The position numbers were made by a program, and so were the translations under genes. Shown piece after piece: positions 12,001-20,057 of a stretch of DNA of 64,000 nucleotides (positions are counted from its first letter, which is position 1; every line of letters begins with the position of its first letter). Below the pieces are notes generated by a model. The model was not told the origin of the DNA. It worked only from the letters and a program-made list of their open reading frames with translations, and did no database searches. The DNA lies in assembly GCA_002281735.1 (NCBI GenBank), contig NCGK01000001.1, positions 202,064 through 266,063 on the forward strand. Direction: 5' to 3'. Source of the stretch: Gammaproteobacteria bacterium 28-57-27. Lineage in GTDB: Bacteria; Pseudomonadota; Gammaproteobacteria; Halothiobacillales; Halothiobacillaceae.

Positions 12001-12103
12001 AGTGGCATGGCAACATCTCCATTTCCTGGGGCACTACGCATTCCGTGACAAGGGCCACCCCATTGACCTAGACGCCATCTTGGCGGGGATTGACTGGGAA
12101 TAG
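9065..12103 (+). CDS. tnpA: Tn3-family transposase TnpA
   Basis: About 1,012-aa transposase that binds the terminal inverted repeats and carries out replicative transposition. The C-terminal catalytic region holds the DDE triad, judged by motif: Asp703 in GSVDGQKF, Asp775 in TITGDMHCINMANF and Glu907 in RIESYHQLR. The end NVVIAYNSMLLS is also typical. The N-terminal DNA-binding region is of the DUF4158 kind. I prefer ATG 9065, with GGGA 8 bases upstream; an in-frame TTG at 9044 would add seven residues. The stop lies 52 bases inside the right end of the element. No frameshift is visible, so the gene looks functional. Confidence 0.95.
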   Translation: MRGDSNERLTILTEAEKTALYDIPDFDDFQRIEFFAMTEAERSLALQRRGILKQIYCLLQMGYFKAKQAFFQFTLDEVPPEDIAFLLQRYFPGQTLTVSPLSAKEYYAQRREIVALFGYRLWADDDLPTLRDKAKLLARTDVTPTFLLAELMVFLVGQRIVRPGYSTLQTIIRDALTAERERLEQLVEAALADATRNAIQQLLVRENTLSDLAALKQDAKSFRHGQMKLERQKRLTLTPLYAIAKTLLPSLEISQLNIAYYASLANFYTIYDLRRLKPGQTDLYLLCYAWQRYRQLTDNVVEAFGYHTRQLEDDTKAVANQQAAQIHNERQQATPRVGELLLLYVDDTLTDVTPFGTVRHRAFRIMPEEKLRSTGKLLTEKPVSQMDLRWQAVDKQSGLCTKNLRSLAIALDFESCTPRGKAWLAALQWMKTVFARQQRLAKQPLEEVPLRTIPTRLRSFLLAFDPEGKPVSLRGDRYEFWVYRQLRKRLDMGDIYLNDSVQHRRFADDLVSMENKADALKALNIPWLREPVEVTLDALFTELDTQWRTFDEELRCGKLKHLEFDPDKQILTWHRPKADKDKQLQQGFYGKLQARDVADVFRFVNAQCHFLSAMTPLQPRYAKKIADEDSLMAVIIAQAMNHGNFSMAETCDIPYHVLEATHQQHLRPATLIDANDKISNFIASLPIFPYYSIGMDVLYGSVDGQKFTSAKPTLKARHSRKYFGGGRGVVAFTLLANHVALQTELLGANQHESYWVFDICYNNTSDIVPTTITGDMHCINMANFAILYWFGMNLAPRFTNLQTQLKHLYCGSDQGGYSNFLIQPVGQIDRHLIASEKANMDHIAATLGLKEMSQSVLMRKICTLSGHHRTRKAIFEFDKLIRTIYTLRYLRDPQLQRDVHRSENRIESYHQLRSTIAKVNGRKELTGRTDLEVAISNQCGRLIANVVIAYNSMLLSGMLNRYLATANEKALDLLRRISPVAWQHLHFLGHYAFRDKGHPIDLDAILAGIDWE

Positions 12104-12117
12104 CTGCCAGTTTTGGT

Positions 12118-12155
12118 ATTTTGGACAAATTCCGCCGGTTTGGGCTTAGAACCCC
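12118..12155 (-). repeat. Right terminal inverted repeat of the Tn3-family transposon
   Basis: Reading inward on the minus strand it starts GGGGTTCTAAGCCC and shares the core AAACCGGCGGAAT with the left end. It is followed directly by the ATACC target duplication (12156-12160) and then by the rest of the cytochrome c' gene. Confidence 0.93.
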
Positions 12156-12160
12156 ATACC

Positions 12161-12502
12161 GTGGTCGGCTGGAACTTCAAACCCATGGGCGCAATGATCA
12201 AGGGTGAAAAACCCTACAACGCCGCCGAGTTCCAGCGCATGGCAGAAAACGTTGCCTTTATGAGCAAACTTGCTGCCGAAGGTTTTATTCCCGGCAGCGA
12301 TGCCAAAGCAGGCGATACGGCCGCCAAGGACGAAATATGGAAAAAGCCCGAAGACTTCAAGGCCAAGATGGCCGACTTTGAAAAGGCCAGTGCTGAATTG
12401 GCCACGGTGGCCAAAGGCGGTGACCTGAATGCCATCAAACCCATGTTCGGTAAAACCGCTGAAACCTGCAAGGCTTGCCACAAAGCCTTTCGCAATGATT
12501 GA
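12161..12502 (+). pseudogene. 3' half of cytochrome c' gene, beyond the transposon
   Basis: Codes for the last 113 residues of cytochrome c', from VVGWNFKPMGAM to the end. It includes the C-terminal covalent haem site CKACH in TAETCKACHKAF and the long amphipathic helices of the four-helix bundle. Without the transposon it joins in frame to codon 38 of the 5' half at 2634-2747. An accidental frame entering from inside the transposon (TTG at 12113) reads through it but lacks a signal peptide, so no haem would be attached in the periplasm. A cytochrome b561 gene lies downstream on the opposite strand, a common genomic companion of cytochrome c'. Confidence 0.93.
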
Positions 12503-12532
12503 TTATAGCTCCGGCACGAATTAGCCTTGAGC

Positions 12533-12578
12533 GTAGGTCGGGCTTTAGCCCGACATGTCGGCATGAATGCCGACCTAC
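12533..12578. repeat. Palindromic intergenic repeat with nested hairpins
   Basis: The outer arms GTAGGTCGG and CCGACCTAC enclose two small hairpins (GTCGGGCT/AGCCCGAC and GTCGGCAT/ATGCCGAC). Short palindromes beginning GTAGGTCGG are common dispersed repeats in Proteobacteria. It lies between convergent genes and could also act as a bidirectional terminator. Confidence 0.75.
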
Positions 12579-12655
12579 AATCACGGATAAAGCTGGCCGG
12601 ATCAATAGCTTCAACGGTGGAGGAGCGGCGTCCTCGCCGCGAAGAGCCATAAACG

Positions 12656-12690
12656 AGCAGTCCTGTCGGACGAGAGGCGAAAGGACTGCT
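12656..12690. repeat. Hairpin between convergent cytochrome c' and b561 genes
   Basis: AGCAGTCCT (12656-12664) and AGGACTGCT (12682-12690) form a perfect 9-base stem just before the end of the b561 gene. No T-tract is seen, so a terminator role is possible but unproven. Confidence 0.5.
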
Positions 12691-12696
12691 GTGTAA

Positions 12697-13365
12697 CTAA
12701 ACCACGTTCACCAACCACACTACACCGACGGCCACGCCCACGGAGAGCACAAAACGCATCCAGGGCGTGGCCGTATTTTCTTCACCGTCCACTGCACGAT
12801 CGGCCGGTGCACAAGCCTTGCCCGTCACCATCGGACGTACCAGATTCTGCCTCCCCAGCCGCCAGTACAATGCAATCGCCAGCAGATGCAGACCGATCAT
12901 GCCCAGCAGCAGATTGAAATTCAGCTTGTGCAGGCTGGTCAGCCATTCCCGCGTGCTGGATGACAGTAGATGCGCCAGCGACCCCTGGGTCATCACATCA
13001 TCATCCGCGAACAAGCCCGTACCCGCCTGAAGCAGCGTCAAGACAATCAGCCCCAGCACCGAAAACGCACCCAACGGATTATGCCCCAGATGCAACACCT
13101 TCATCTGCTCGCGCAGACTGCGCGCATAGGCCAGCGCCAGCTTGGGCGAGCGCACGAAGCTGGCAAAGCGCGCCGTGCGTGTGCCCAACACACCCCACAG
13201 CAACCGGAACAGCACCAAGCCCAAAACCGTCTGCCCCGCCCAGATATGCACGCGCATGGCATCCAGCTCAACACTTGCCCAAGCCGTCACCATCGCCGCT
13301 AGCAACAGCCAGTGAAACAGACGCACGGGAAGATCCCACAAGGCATAACAGCGTTGGTTGGTCAT
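12697..13365 (-). CDS. Cytochrome b561 (di-haem membrane cytochrome b)
   Basis: 222-aa inner-membrane protein of the bacterial cytochrome b561/Ni-hydrogenase b-subunit group. It has four core transmembrane helices and an extra C-terminal one. Likely haem ligands are His18 (RLFHWLLL), the His of RVHIWAG, and two in the fourth core helix region (TSLHKLN, GLHLLAI). GAGG lies 7 bases before the ATG. In many bacteria this family sits beside cytochrome c' and may exchange electrons with it. Here the cytochrome c' partner is broken by the transposon, so b561 may have lost its acceptor. Confidence 0.88.
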   Translation of the reverse strand: MTNQRCYALWDLPVRLFHWLLLAAMVTAWASVELDAMRVHIWAGQTVLGLVLFRLLWGVLGTRTARFASFVRSPKLALAYARSLREQMKVLHLGHNPLGAFSVLGLIVLTLLQAGTGLFADDDVMTQGSLAHLLSSSTREWLTSLHKLNFNLLLGMIGLHLLAIALYWRLGRQNLVRPMVTGKACAPADRAVDGEENTATPWMRFVLSVGVAVGVVWLVNVV

Positions 13366-13397
13366 GAGTCACCCTCATTAAGCTGATGTTTTTGGAT

Positions 13398-14021
13398 TCA
13401 GACCCGAATCAAATAAACCTTCTCAACCAGCGGCATTCCCTTGAACACGCTTTCCTCGCGGTGCAACAAAACCAAGCCATGCGCCGGGGCAAACAGGCGT
13501 TCGATTTCGGCCTGCTCGACGGAAAATGGCGGGCCGCCGCTGGTGGAGTACTCCATGCTGATCAGCAGGATTTGACACCCCTTGGGCAAAATCTCCAACA
13601 GATGCCGCGCATAATCCGCACGCATTGCAGGCGGCAATGCCACCAGCGCGGCACGGTCGTACACCGCGCGCACTTCGCGGCAATCCTGTGCACTCAGATG
13701 AAAAAAATCGCCGCATAACAGCGTCATGTCCGGCAAGTTATAGCCGCAATAATGATCGTGCTGCACCGGCTTCCCGCTCAGGCCGTGCTCATCAATGAAC
13801 GCCTGCAAGGCGAGTTGGCTCAACTCCACGCCCAATACCGGATGCCCCTGCCGATGCAGCCACAGCATGTCCTTGCTCTTGCCGCACAACGGAACCAACA
13901 CCTCGTCACCCGGCGCAAGCTTCAGCGTAGGCCAAAAGCGTTGCAACAGCGGATTGATTTCCGCTTGATGAAAGCCGATTTGTTTGAGCGACCAACGCTC
14001 GTGCCAGTAGTGATGTTCCAT
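13398..14021 (-). CDS. tpm: Thiopurine S-methyltransferase (TPMT)
   Basis: 207-aa SAM-dependent methyltransferase of the TPMT family, which methylates thiols and, in bacteria, has been linked to selenium and tellurium methylation. It begins [10 protein letters not shown], a family signature, followed by [15 protein letters not shown] (SAM-binding loop), GVELSQLA and a C-terminal PPFSV segment. I chose ATG 14021 (AGGA 7 bases upstream); the longer open frame to 14147 adds an unrelated Arg-rich stretch. The gene reads out of the remnant of a methyltransferase gene that lies directly upstream. Confidence 0.93.
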   Translation of the reverse strand: MEHHYWHERWSLKQIGFHQAEINPLLQRFWPTLKLAPGDEVLVPLCGKSKDMLWLHRQGHPVLGVELSQLALQAFIDEHGLSGKPVQHDHYCGYNLPDMTLLCGDFFHLSAQDCREVRAVYDRAALVALPPAMRADYARHLLEILPKGCQILLISMEYSTSGGPPFSVEQAEIERLFAPAHGLVLLHREESVFKGMPLVEKVYLIRV

Positions 14022-14099
14022 GCAGTATTCCTGATGTTTTATCGTTCCCACGCTGAATTGGGGGGCGAGTCTTGAATGGCGGACGGCTCTCGTTGGCAG

Positions 14100-14274
14100 G
14101 CAGGGTGTGGGCGTATTGGTCGTCCTGGTCCTGCTCCTGCTCGTCACTGGCCGGTTCGGGGCGCGGCAGGTCGAGCAGTTCGCACAGTTCGGTGAGAAAA
14201 AGCTGGTAATTGGCGCGCTCGGAGCCGGAGGAGACGCCTGCGTCCCAGCGGGTGATGAAGGCGTCGAGGTTCAT
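14100..14274 (-). pseudogene. N-terminal fragment of a large restriction-type DNA methyltransferase gene
   Basis: From ATG 14274 the translation reads [38 protein letters not shown], which matches, from memory, the conserved start of large class I SAM-dependent DNA methyltransferases of the MmeI/type IIG-like group. After about 50 residues the similarity stops in an acidic low-complexity stretch, and the remaining frame runs out over the start of tpm. Full-length relatives are many hundreds of residues longer, so this is a remnant. The border of the fragment is approximate. Confidence 0.65.
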
Positions 14275-14285
14275 TGGCAACTCGC

Positions 14286-16022
14286 TTAGGGTGTGTCGAA
14301 TATCGTTTGTTGTGATGGCGTTTGCTGCGCGGAGCCTTGGCTATTGGCGGCGCTGGCCAGCATTTCCTGGGCGAGTTTGCGCGTTTGTGGGGTGATGTTG
14401 ACCCCACCGATCATGCGCGCGAGTTCGTCGATGCGGGCGGCGGGGGTAAGCGCGTGGATGATGGTGCGGGTACTGGTGGCATCTTGCTGTTTGTGCACGT
14501 TGAGGTGGTGTTGGCCTTGGGCGGCGACTTGGGGCAGGTGGGTGACGCACAGCACTTGGCGTTCGCGTCCAAGGTCGGCGAGCAAGCGGCCGACCACTTC
14601 GGCCACGCTACCGCCGATGCCGGTATCGACTTCGTCAAAGATTAAGGTGCCGACTTCACCTTGCGCGGCGGTTTGCACGCGCAGGGCGAGGCTGATGCGC
14701 GAGAGTTCGCCGCCGGAGGCGACTTTGTTGAGCGCTTGCAGCGGCTGGCCGGGGTTGGTGGTGACCAGGGCTTCGATGGCATCGAGGCCGTGGGCAGTGA
14801 AGGCGGCGTGTGGGTCGTGTTGCACACGCAGTTCAAATTGGGCGTGCGGCATGCCGAGGCCGCGTATGGCGGCGGTGACGGCGGCGGTGAGGCGGGCGGC
14901 GGCCTGTTGGCGTGAGGCGGAAAGCGCGCTGGCGGCGTACTGGTAGCTGGCGACGTGTTGCGCGAGTTCGGCGCTGAGTTGTTCCAGCGATGCGCCGCTG
15001 TGTTCGAGGGTGTCGAGTTGCTCTTGCAGCGCGTGCTGGTGGCTGTGCAGGTCTTCGGGGCGCACGCGGTATTTGCGCGCGGCGTCGTGCAGAGCGCTAA
15101 GGCGGCTTTCGAGCTGGTGCAGGCGTTCGGGGTCGAGTTCGAGCGCATCAACATAGCCGCGCAGGCTGTCGATGGCTTCAGAGATGAGAATTTCGCCTTG
15201 TTGTAGCAGGTCGAGGCTGGGTTGCAGGCTGGGGTCGTCGCTGAGGGCGAGGCTGAGTTGGTGGGTGATTTGGTTGATTTGAGTATGCAGGCTGCGCTGG
15301 TCGTCGCTGCCTTCGTCGAGAATTTGCAGCGCGCCGTGGGTCAGTGTGATGAGTTTGCCAGCCTGGGCAAGGCGACGATGTTCGCTTTCAAGCTGTGGCC
15401 ATTCATCGGCTTCAAGACGCAGGGCTTCGAGCTCGCTGAGTTGGTGTTGCAGCAGGTCGATGCGTTCGCTGCGCTGGGTGTCGCTTTGGCGCAGGGTTTC
15501 GAGTTGTTCGTGGGTGGTTTTCCATGCGCCATAGGCCAGGCGCACGACGTTGAGTCGCGTGTCGTGGGCGCTGTAGGTGTCGAGCAGGTCACGCTGCACG
15601 GCGGGGCGCAGCAGGTGTTGGTGTTCGTGCTGGCCGTGAATATCGACCAGCAGGCCGCCGAGTTCGCGCAGGGTGGCGAGGTTGACCGTGCGGCCATTGA
15701 CGAAGGCGCGGCTGGCTCCTTCGCGCACGATCACGCGACGCAGCAGGCAGTCGCCGGATTCGTCGTCGAGGGCAAGTTCTTGCAGTTTTTCTTGCGCTTG
15801 TGGCTGACTTTCGAGGGTGAAGAGGGCTTCGAGCTCAGCGCGATCACTTCCGGGGCGGATCGCTTCGGCACCGGCGCGGTCACCGAGCAGCAGGCCAAGC
15901 GCATCGACCAGGATGGATTTGCCCGCGCCGGTTTCTCCGGTCATGACGGTGAGGCCGCCTTCCAGTTCAAGTTGTACCGTGTCGATAATGGCGAAGTTAC
16001 GGACGTGGATGTGACGCAGCAT
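14286..16022 (-). CDS. recN: DNA repair protein RecN
   Basis: 578-aa SMC-like ATPase that acts early in repair of DNA double-strand breaks. Walker A GETGAGKS is at residues 29-36. A long Gln/Leu/Glu-rich coiled coil fills the middle. The C-terminal half has the signature [12 protein letters not shown], Walker [13 protein letters not shown] and [12 protein letters not shown]. Length is normal. nadK lies 40 bases upstream in the same direction, a common gammaproteobacterial pairing. The coding strand is strongly GC-biased, which produces long spurious frames opposite it. I see no LexA box with certainty in the short gap to nadK. Confidence 0.97.
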   Translation of the reverse strand: MLRHIHVRNFAIIDTVQLELEGGLTVMTGETGAGKSILVDALGLLLGDRAGAEAIRPGSDRAELEALFTLESQPQAQEKLQELALDDESGDCLLRRVIVREGASRAFVNGRTVNLATLRELGGLLVDIHGQHEHQHLLRPAVQRDLLDTYSAHDTRLNVVRLAYGAWKTTHEQLETLRQSDTQRSERIDLLQHQLSELEALRLEADEWPQLESEHRRLAQAGKLITLTHGALQILDEGSDDQRSLHTQINQITHQLSLALSDDPSLQPSLDLLQQGEILISEAIDSLRGYVDALELDPERLHQLESRLSALHDAARKYRVRPEDLHSHQHALQEQLDTLEHSGASLEQLSAELAQHVASYQYAASALSASRQQAAARLTAAVTAAIRGLGMPHAQFELRVQHDPHAAFTAHGLDAIEALVTTNPGQPLQALNKVASGGELSRISLALRVQTAAQGEVGTLIFDEVDTGIGGSVAEVVGRLLADLGRERQVLCVTHLPQVAAQGQHHLNVHKQQDATSTRTIIHALTPAARIDELARMIGGVNITPQTRKLAQEMLASAANSQGSAQQTPSQQTIFDTP

Positions 16023-16062
16023 GGGGTGGCTCGTGCTTGGGAGGTGGGTAGTGGAAACGTGC

Positions 16063-16944
16063 TTAAGGATGACCGCCCCAGTGGAGCTTGGCGCGCAGGA
16101 TGTGAAAATAATCGTAGTCAGCCGGGTGAATGAGTTGCGCGCTACGCGGGGAGCGGGTGATGCGCAGGCAGTCTTCGGGTTCCAGGTCGATCATGCACTG
16201 TCCATCGAAACTGACCAAGCTATTCGCACGGCTGTGACGTGTGGCGCGAATTTCGATCACCGAGGTGGATGGCACGACGATGGGGCGATTGCTCAGGGTG
16301 TGCGGACAGATAGGGGCGAGCACCACGGCTTCCAGCCCCGGCGTGAGAATAGGGCCGCCGGAGGACAGTGCGTAGGCGGTTGACCCGCTGGGTGTGCTGA
16401 TGACCATGCCGTCCGAGCGTTGGGTAAGTAGGTAGCGGCCATCAATATGGGTTTCAAATTCGATCATGCGCACGGCGTCGCGCACTTTGTATACAAAGTC
16501 GTTAAACACATCGCTGCTGTGAAAGACATCACCATGACGCATTACTTCACCGCGCAATAAAAATCGCTTTTCGAGGCGGTATTCGCCCTTGAAAATGCGC
16601 TCAATGCGGCTGGTCATTTCATCGGGGGAGATATCGACCAGAAAGCCAAGGCGACCCAGATTGACGCCAAGTACGGGCTTGTCGTAGGCCGCAAGGCTGT
16701 GCGCAGCATGAATTAGAGTGCCATCTCCGCCCACAGCAATGACCAAATCACTACGCCGCCCAAGTTCGTCGCGTGTAGCACGCGGATAGCCGCGCAAGCT
16801 GGCGTGATCGGGCAGGGTGGCCTGATCGAGCAAAACCTCACGCCCCAAGCTGCTTAGACAGGTGAGCAAACGCTCCAGCGTATCGAGGAGTCGATCATCT
16901 GAAGGCTTGGCGAGCAGGCCGATGGTTTGAAAGGAGGATGGCAT
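16063..16944 (-). CDS. nadK: NAD kinase
   Basis: 293-aa cytosolic enzyme that phosphorylates NAD to NADP. The GGDG motif is at residues 72-75, followed by NLGRLGFLVD. The NE/D motif region reads VFNDFVYKVRDAVRMIEFE, and TPSGSTAYALSSGGP forms the glycine-rich binding loop. Length and motif order fit the bacterial family. Lies just upstream of recN and probably shares its transcript. Confidence 0.97.
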   Translation of the reverse strand: MPSSFQTIGLLAKPSDDRLLDTLERLLTCLSSLGREVLLDQATLPDHASLRGYPRATRDELGRRSDLVIAVGGDGTLIHAAHSLAAYDKPVLGVNLGRLGFLVDISPDEMTSRIERIFKGEYRLEKRFLLRGEVMRHGDVFHSSDVFNDFVYKVRDAVRMIEFETHIDGRYLLTQRSDGMVISTPSGSTAYALSSGGPILTPGLEAVVLAPICPHTLSNRPIVVPSTSVIEIRATRHSRANSLVSFDGQCMIDLEPEDCLRITRSPRSAQLIHPADYDYFHILRAKLHWGGHP

Positions 16945-17008
16945 GAGCGCGTGGTCTGTCGTTTGTTGCCGCTTACGATAACAAAGCCCTGCGCGAGAAG
17001 GTATGGTT

Positions 17009-17085
17009 TGGTGTCCTCGACTGGATTCGAACCAGTGGCCTGTCCCTTAGGAGGGGACCGCTCTATCCATCTGAGCTACGGGGAC
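17009..17085 (-). tRNA. tRNA-Arg (anticodon CCU)
   Basis: 77 bases including an encoded CCA end fold into a complete cloverleaf on the minus strand: acceptor GTCCCCG, D-arm GCTC...GAGC, anticodon stem GTCCC/GGGAC with loop CTCCTAA (anticodon CCT), T-arm ACTGG-TTCGAAT-CCAGT, discriminator A, CCA. It reads the AGG codon. The acceptor stem has one C-A mismatch at pair 5-68 (GTCCCCG against CGAGGAC). An AT-richer block of sugar-transfer genes follows directly. Confidence 0.95.
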
Positions 17086-17207
17086 GCGGCGCGCATTCTA
17101 GCACTTTGGGCGTTAAGGTGGGACTGTGCGCAAACACGATAAGCAGGTCATCTTGTTCATCCATGCTATCAACGGTACGATCAGAAAGTCACAAACTTGG
17201 GTTGTAT

Positions 17208-20057
17208 ATGAAACACGCAGATGAACCCCGCGTCCGGCGCGATGCAAAAGATGCGCCTGCTACCCTTCCTCACGCGCTGTCCGATGGCGCGCCCTCCTTA
17301 CAGCGTAACGGGGGTATGGTCTGGTATTTTTTTGCACCCGCCCGCAAGCTATGGAGGCTTATTCATAGTGCGGTTGTCGGGGTGACAATACTGGAACTGC
17401 TACCTAGGCAGCAGCTTGAGGCTCAAGGGGGGGCAGGGCATTGGAAAGCCAGCGGTGATGATCCTCAGTTCCGTTTGCGACCACGCAATCCGGAGCTGAT
17501 GCGTACGTCGGGATGGTTCATGCTCAGTTATACGTTCGAGGCTGAACACCCAGTCGCAATGCAGGTTTTCATTGATTGTGGTGAAGGCTTTGAGGAAAAT
17601 ACGGCCATCAGTCTGTCCGTGGATGCACCAGGGCAGGTTGATATTCCCCTGTATTTGCCGAAAAACGTGCGTGGGCTGCGCCTTGATCCCGCGTCTGCCG
17701 CAGTCAGTTTTCGGATTGGAACACCTCGCTTGGTTAGACTCAGGGAGGCTCCGGGGCAAGCCGTGCGGCGCAGTGTTACCACTAGCCTTCCACAGTACAC
17801 ATTTGCGCATGCCAGATTCCTGTTGAAGCCGCTGCATCAGATCAGTAGAAACATGAATGAGGGCGCACACTGGTCGTCTCACGGTGAGGATCCATATTTC
17901 CGGTTGGACATTAAGGAAAAATCGGCTTTTTTTGTTGGTTGGTGTCGACTTGATCTTGCCTTGCACGGCACGCACCGACGTGCCGATGCAAAGTTTTATT
18001 TTGATACCGGCAACGGCTTTAACGAAGCAGAAACCTTACGGATCAGCGTGCTCAATGATCGCCCGGTACAGCGTATTTTCCGCTTCGTGCATGCGCCGCG
18101 CGCTATACGCTTCGATCCCATGCAGGGTGTTGGTGATTTCAGGGTCGATACCCTGCGTTTTGAAAGGCTTGATGAAACGCAGGCCAAGAGCGCCATGCTG
18201 CGCCATCTTGTCAGTACTGAGGCTGATTTTGCCGGATATAACACAGAAAAGGCATTGAAAAAGATCGTTACGGAAGCGCAGGCTGAAGGGAAGCGTACGC
18301 TGGATCATCTGTTGGCGCGTTATGAGCAATGCGTGGATATTCCCCTGTCCACAAACATCGCTTATGAAGAATGGATTGAAAGCGTCGAAGCAGCGAGCCT
18401 GCCAGATAAGCTAACGATACAAAGCACACTGGATGCCATGCGCAGTACCCCAAGTCTTTCCATCGTTATGCCAGTCTATAACACGCAGGAAGCTGATCTG
18501 CGCGCCTGTATTGATTCAGTGTTGGCACAATCTTATCCGCACTGGGAACTCTGTATTGCCGATGATGCGTCAACCAAGCCCCATGTGCGCCGGATACTGA
18601 ACGAATATGCACAGAAGGACGCGCGTATCCGTGTGATTTACCGCCCACAGAACGGTCATATTTCCCGTGCCTCCAACAGTGCGCTGGAACTTGCAAGTGG
18701 CGAATTTGTTGCCCTGCTTGACCACGATGATGCACTTTCTGAACATGCCCTTTACTTTATGGCGCGTGCCATCAACGACCATCCTGAAGCACAGATTTTT
18801 TACAGTGATGAGGACAAAATCGACAGCAAGGGTAAACGCTTCGAGCCGCACTTCAAGAGCGATTGGAACCCTGATTTGTTCTATTCGCATAATTATGTGT
18901 CGCATCTTGGTGTATACCGGCGTGATCTTCTACGTCGTATCGGTGGTTTCCGTGTCGGGGTCGAGGGCAGTCAGGATTATGATCTGCTCCTACGCTGTCT
19001 GCCGCATGTTGAAGCTGCGCAGATTATTCATATTCCTCGGGTGCTTTATCACTGGCGCATGGTTGAGGGCTCCACAGCGCTTGCATCGAAAGAGAAGAAC
19101 TACACGACCGATGCCGGTATCAAGGCGCTCAGGGATCATTTCGCCGAGCGCGGTTCCGAAGGTATCCGCGTGAGCGCAGGGTTGCTTCCGAACGTTTATC
19201 GTGTGCAAAGGCTCATTCCTGTTCCCGCTCCCTTGGTCAGTTTGCTGATTCCTACGCGTGATCGCAAAGCCATAACTGAAGTCGCCGTGCGTAGTATTCT
19301 CGACAAAACGACTTATGCCAATTACGAAATTATTATTCTTGATAATGGCAGTGTTGAGCCGGAAACCCTTGCCTGGTTCGACGCCATCCAGCGGGGAATA
19401 AAAAGCGTCAGGGTTATTCGTTATGACCATCCGTTCAATTATTCAGCCATCAATAATTTTGGTGTACAGCACGCCAGAGGCAGCTTGATTGGATTGATTA
19501 ATAACGATGTGGAGGTTATTAACCCCAACTGGCTCACCGAAATGGTAAGTCAAGCTTGCCGCGAGGATATTGGATGTGTTGGCGCGAAACTGTATTACAG
19601 CGATGGAAAAATCCAGCATGCCGGAGTTATTCTTGGCATAGGTGGCGTTGCTGGACATGCTCACAAGTACTTTAATCAAAACCACCACGGATATTTTAGC
19701 CGACTGAAGTTGGTACAAAATATTTCTGCAGTCACTGCAGCTTGCCTGCTTGTTCGCAAGGAGATCTACGAAGCTGTAGGTGGGTTGGATGAAGAAAATC
19801 TTAAGGTCGCTTTCAATGATGTGGATTTATGTCTTAAAGTGCGTGAAGCGGGTTATCGTAACCTATGGACACCCTATGCCGAGCTTTACCATCACGAATC
19901 TGTTAGTCGTGGCAAGGAAGATAGCTCTGAAAAGCAGGCGCGCTTCCGCAAGGAGGTTGAATTCATGCAAGAAAAATGGGGTGAAAGCCTTAGACATGAT
20001 CCCTATTACAACCCGAATCTGACTCTGGAGCGGGAAGATTTTTCAATTGGAGTTTAA
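17208..20057 (+). CDS. Large two-domain family 2 glycosyltransferase
   Basis: About 949-aa protein with two GT-A (family 2) domains. Domain 1 starts near residue 415 (LSIVMPVYNT, then ADDAS, LLDHDDAL, EGSQDYDLLLR). Domain 2 starts near residue 674 (VSLLIPTRDR, then LDNGS, INNDVEV, FNDVDLCLKVREAGYR). The N-terminal part (about 60-325) holds two related modules sharing the patterns W-x-S-x-G-x-D-P-x-F-R-L and IRFDP/LRLDP, perhaps sugar-binding beta-sandwiches. Enzymes of this architecture extend O-antigen or other surface glycans. The start is uncertain: ATG 17208 has no strong ribosome binding site, and the frame is open back to 17106. It is the first gene of a three-gene unit, visibly AT-richer than its surroundings. 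Confidence 0.87.
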   Translation: MKHADEPRVRRDAKDAPATLPHALSDGAPSLQRNGGMVWYFFAPARKLWRLIHSAVVGVTILELLPRQQLEAQGGAGHWKASGDDPQFRLRPRNPELMRTSGWFMLSYTFEAEHPVAMQVFIDCGEGFEENTAISLSVDAPGQVDIPLYLPKNVRGLRLDPASAAVSFRIGTPRLVRLREAPGQAVRRSVTTSLPQYTFAHARFLLKPLHQISRNMNEGAHWSSHGEDPYFRLDIKEKSAFFVGWCRLDLALHGTHRRADAKFYFDTGNGFNEAETLRISVLNDRPVQRIFRFVHAPRAIRFDPMQGVGDFRVDTLRFERLDETQAKSAMLRHLVSTEADFAGYNTEKALKKIVTEAQAEGKRTLDHLLARYEQCVDIPLSTNIAYEEWIESVEAASLPDKLTIQSTLDAMRSTPSLSIVMPVYNTQEADLRACIDSVLAQSYPHWELCIADDASTKPHVRRILNEYAQKDARIRVIYRPQNGHISRASNSALELASGEFVALLDHDDALSEHALYFMARAINDHPEAQIFYSDEDKIDSKGKRFEPHFKSDWNPDLFYSHNYVSHLGVYRRDLLRRIGGFRVGVEGSQDYDLLLRCLPHVEAAQIIHIPRVLYHWRMVEGSTALASKEKNYTTDAGIKALRDHFAERGSEGIRVSAGLLPNVYRVQRLIPVPAPLVSLLIPTRDRKAITEVAVRSILDKTTYANYEIIILDNGSVEPETLAWFDAIQRGIKSVRVIRYDHPFNYSAINNFGVQHARGSLIGLINNDVEVINPNWLTEMVSQACREDIGCVGAKLYYSDGKIQHAGVILGIGGVAGHAHKYFNQNHHGYFSRLKLVQNISAVTAACLLVRKEIYEAVGGLDEENLKVAFNDVDLCLKVREAGYRNLWTPYAELYHHESVSRGKEDSSEKQARFRKEVEFMQEKWGESLRHDPYYNPNLTLEREDFSIGV

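Larger units (their letters stand above)
2748..12155. mobile_element. Complete Tn3-family transposon carrying nickel/cobalt resistance genes (9,408 bp)
   Basis: Both ends begin GGGGTT and match over about 34 bp as inverted repeats with three mismatches (2748-2781 against the reverse complement of 12122-12155). The element is flanked by the 5-bp duplication ATACC at 2743-2747 and 12156-12160, the target-duplication length of the Tn3 family. Inside are a serine resolvase gene with an upstream res-like region and a DDE transposase of about 1,012 aa. Cargo on the minus strand: P1B ATPase, HupE/UreJ-like, membrane-anchored and YqaA-like proteins. Cargo on the plus strand: CsoR/RcnR-type regulator and RcnA-type exporter. 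It has inserted in the cytochrome c' gene. All transposition parts look intact, so it may still be mobile. Confidence 0.96.

Noticed and set aside
12113..12502. A complete 129-aa cytochrome-like gene starting at TTG 12113
   Set aside because: The first 16 codons come from the transposon end; there is no signal peptide. It is the 3' half of the split gene, not an independent one.
13906..14147. Longer N-terminus for thiopurine methyltransferase (start at 14147)
   Set aside because: The added residues are Arg/Thr/Pro-rich and not conserved, while ATG 14021 has a good ribosome binding site and the family start.
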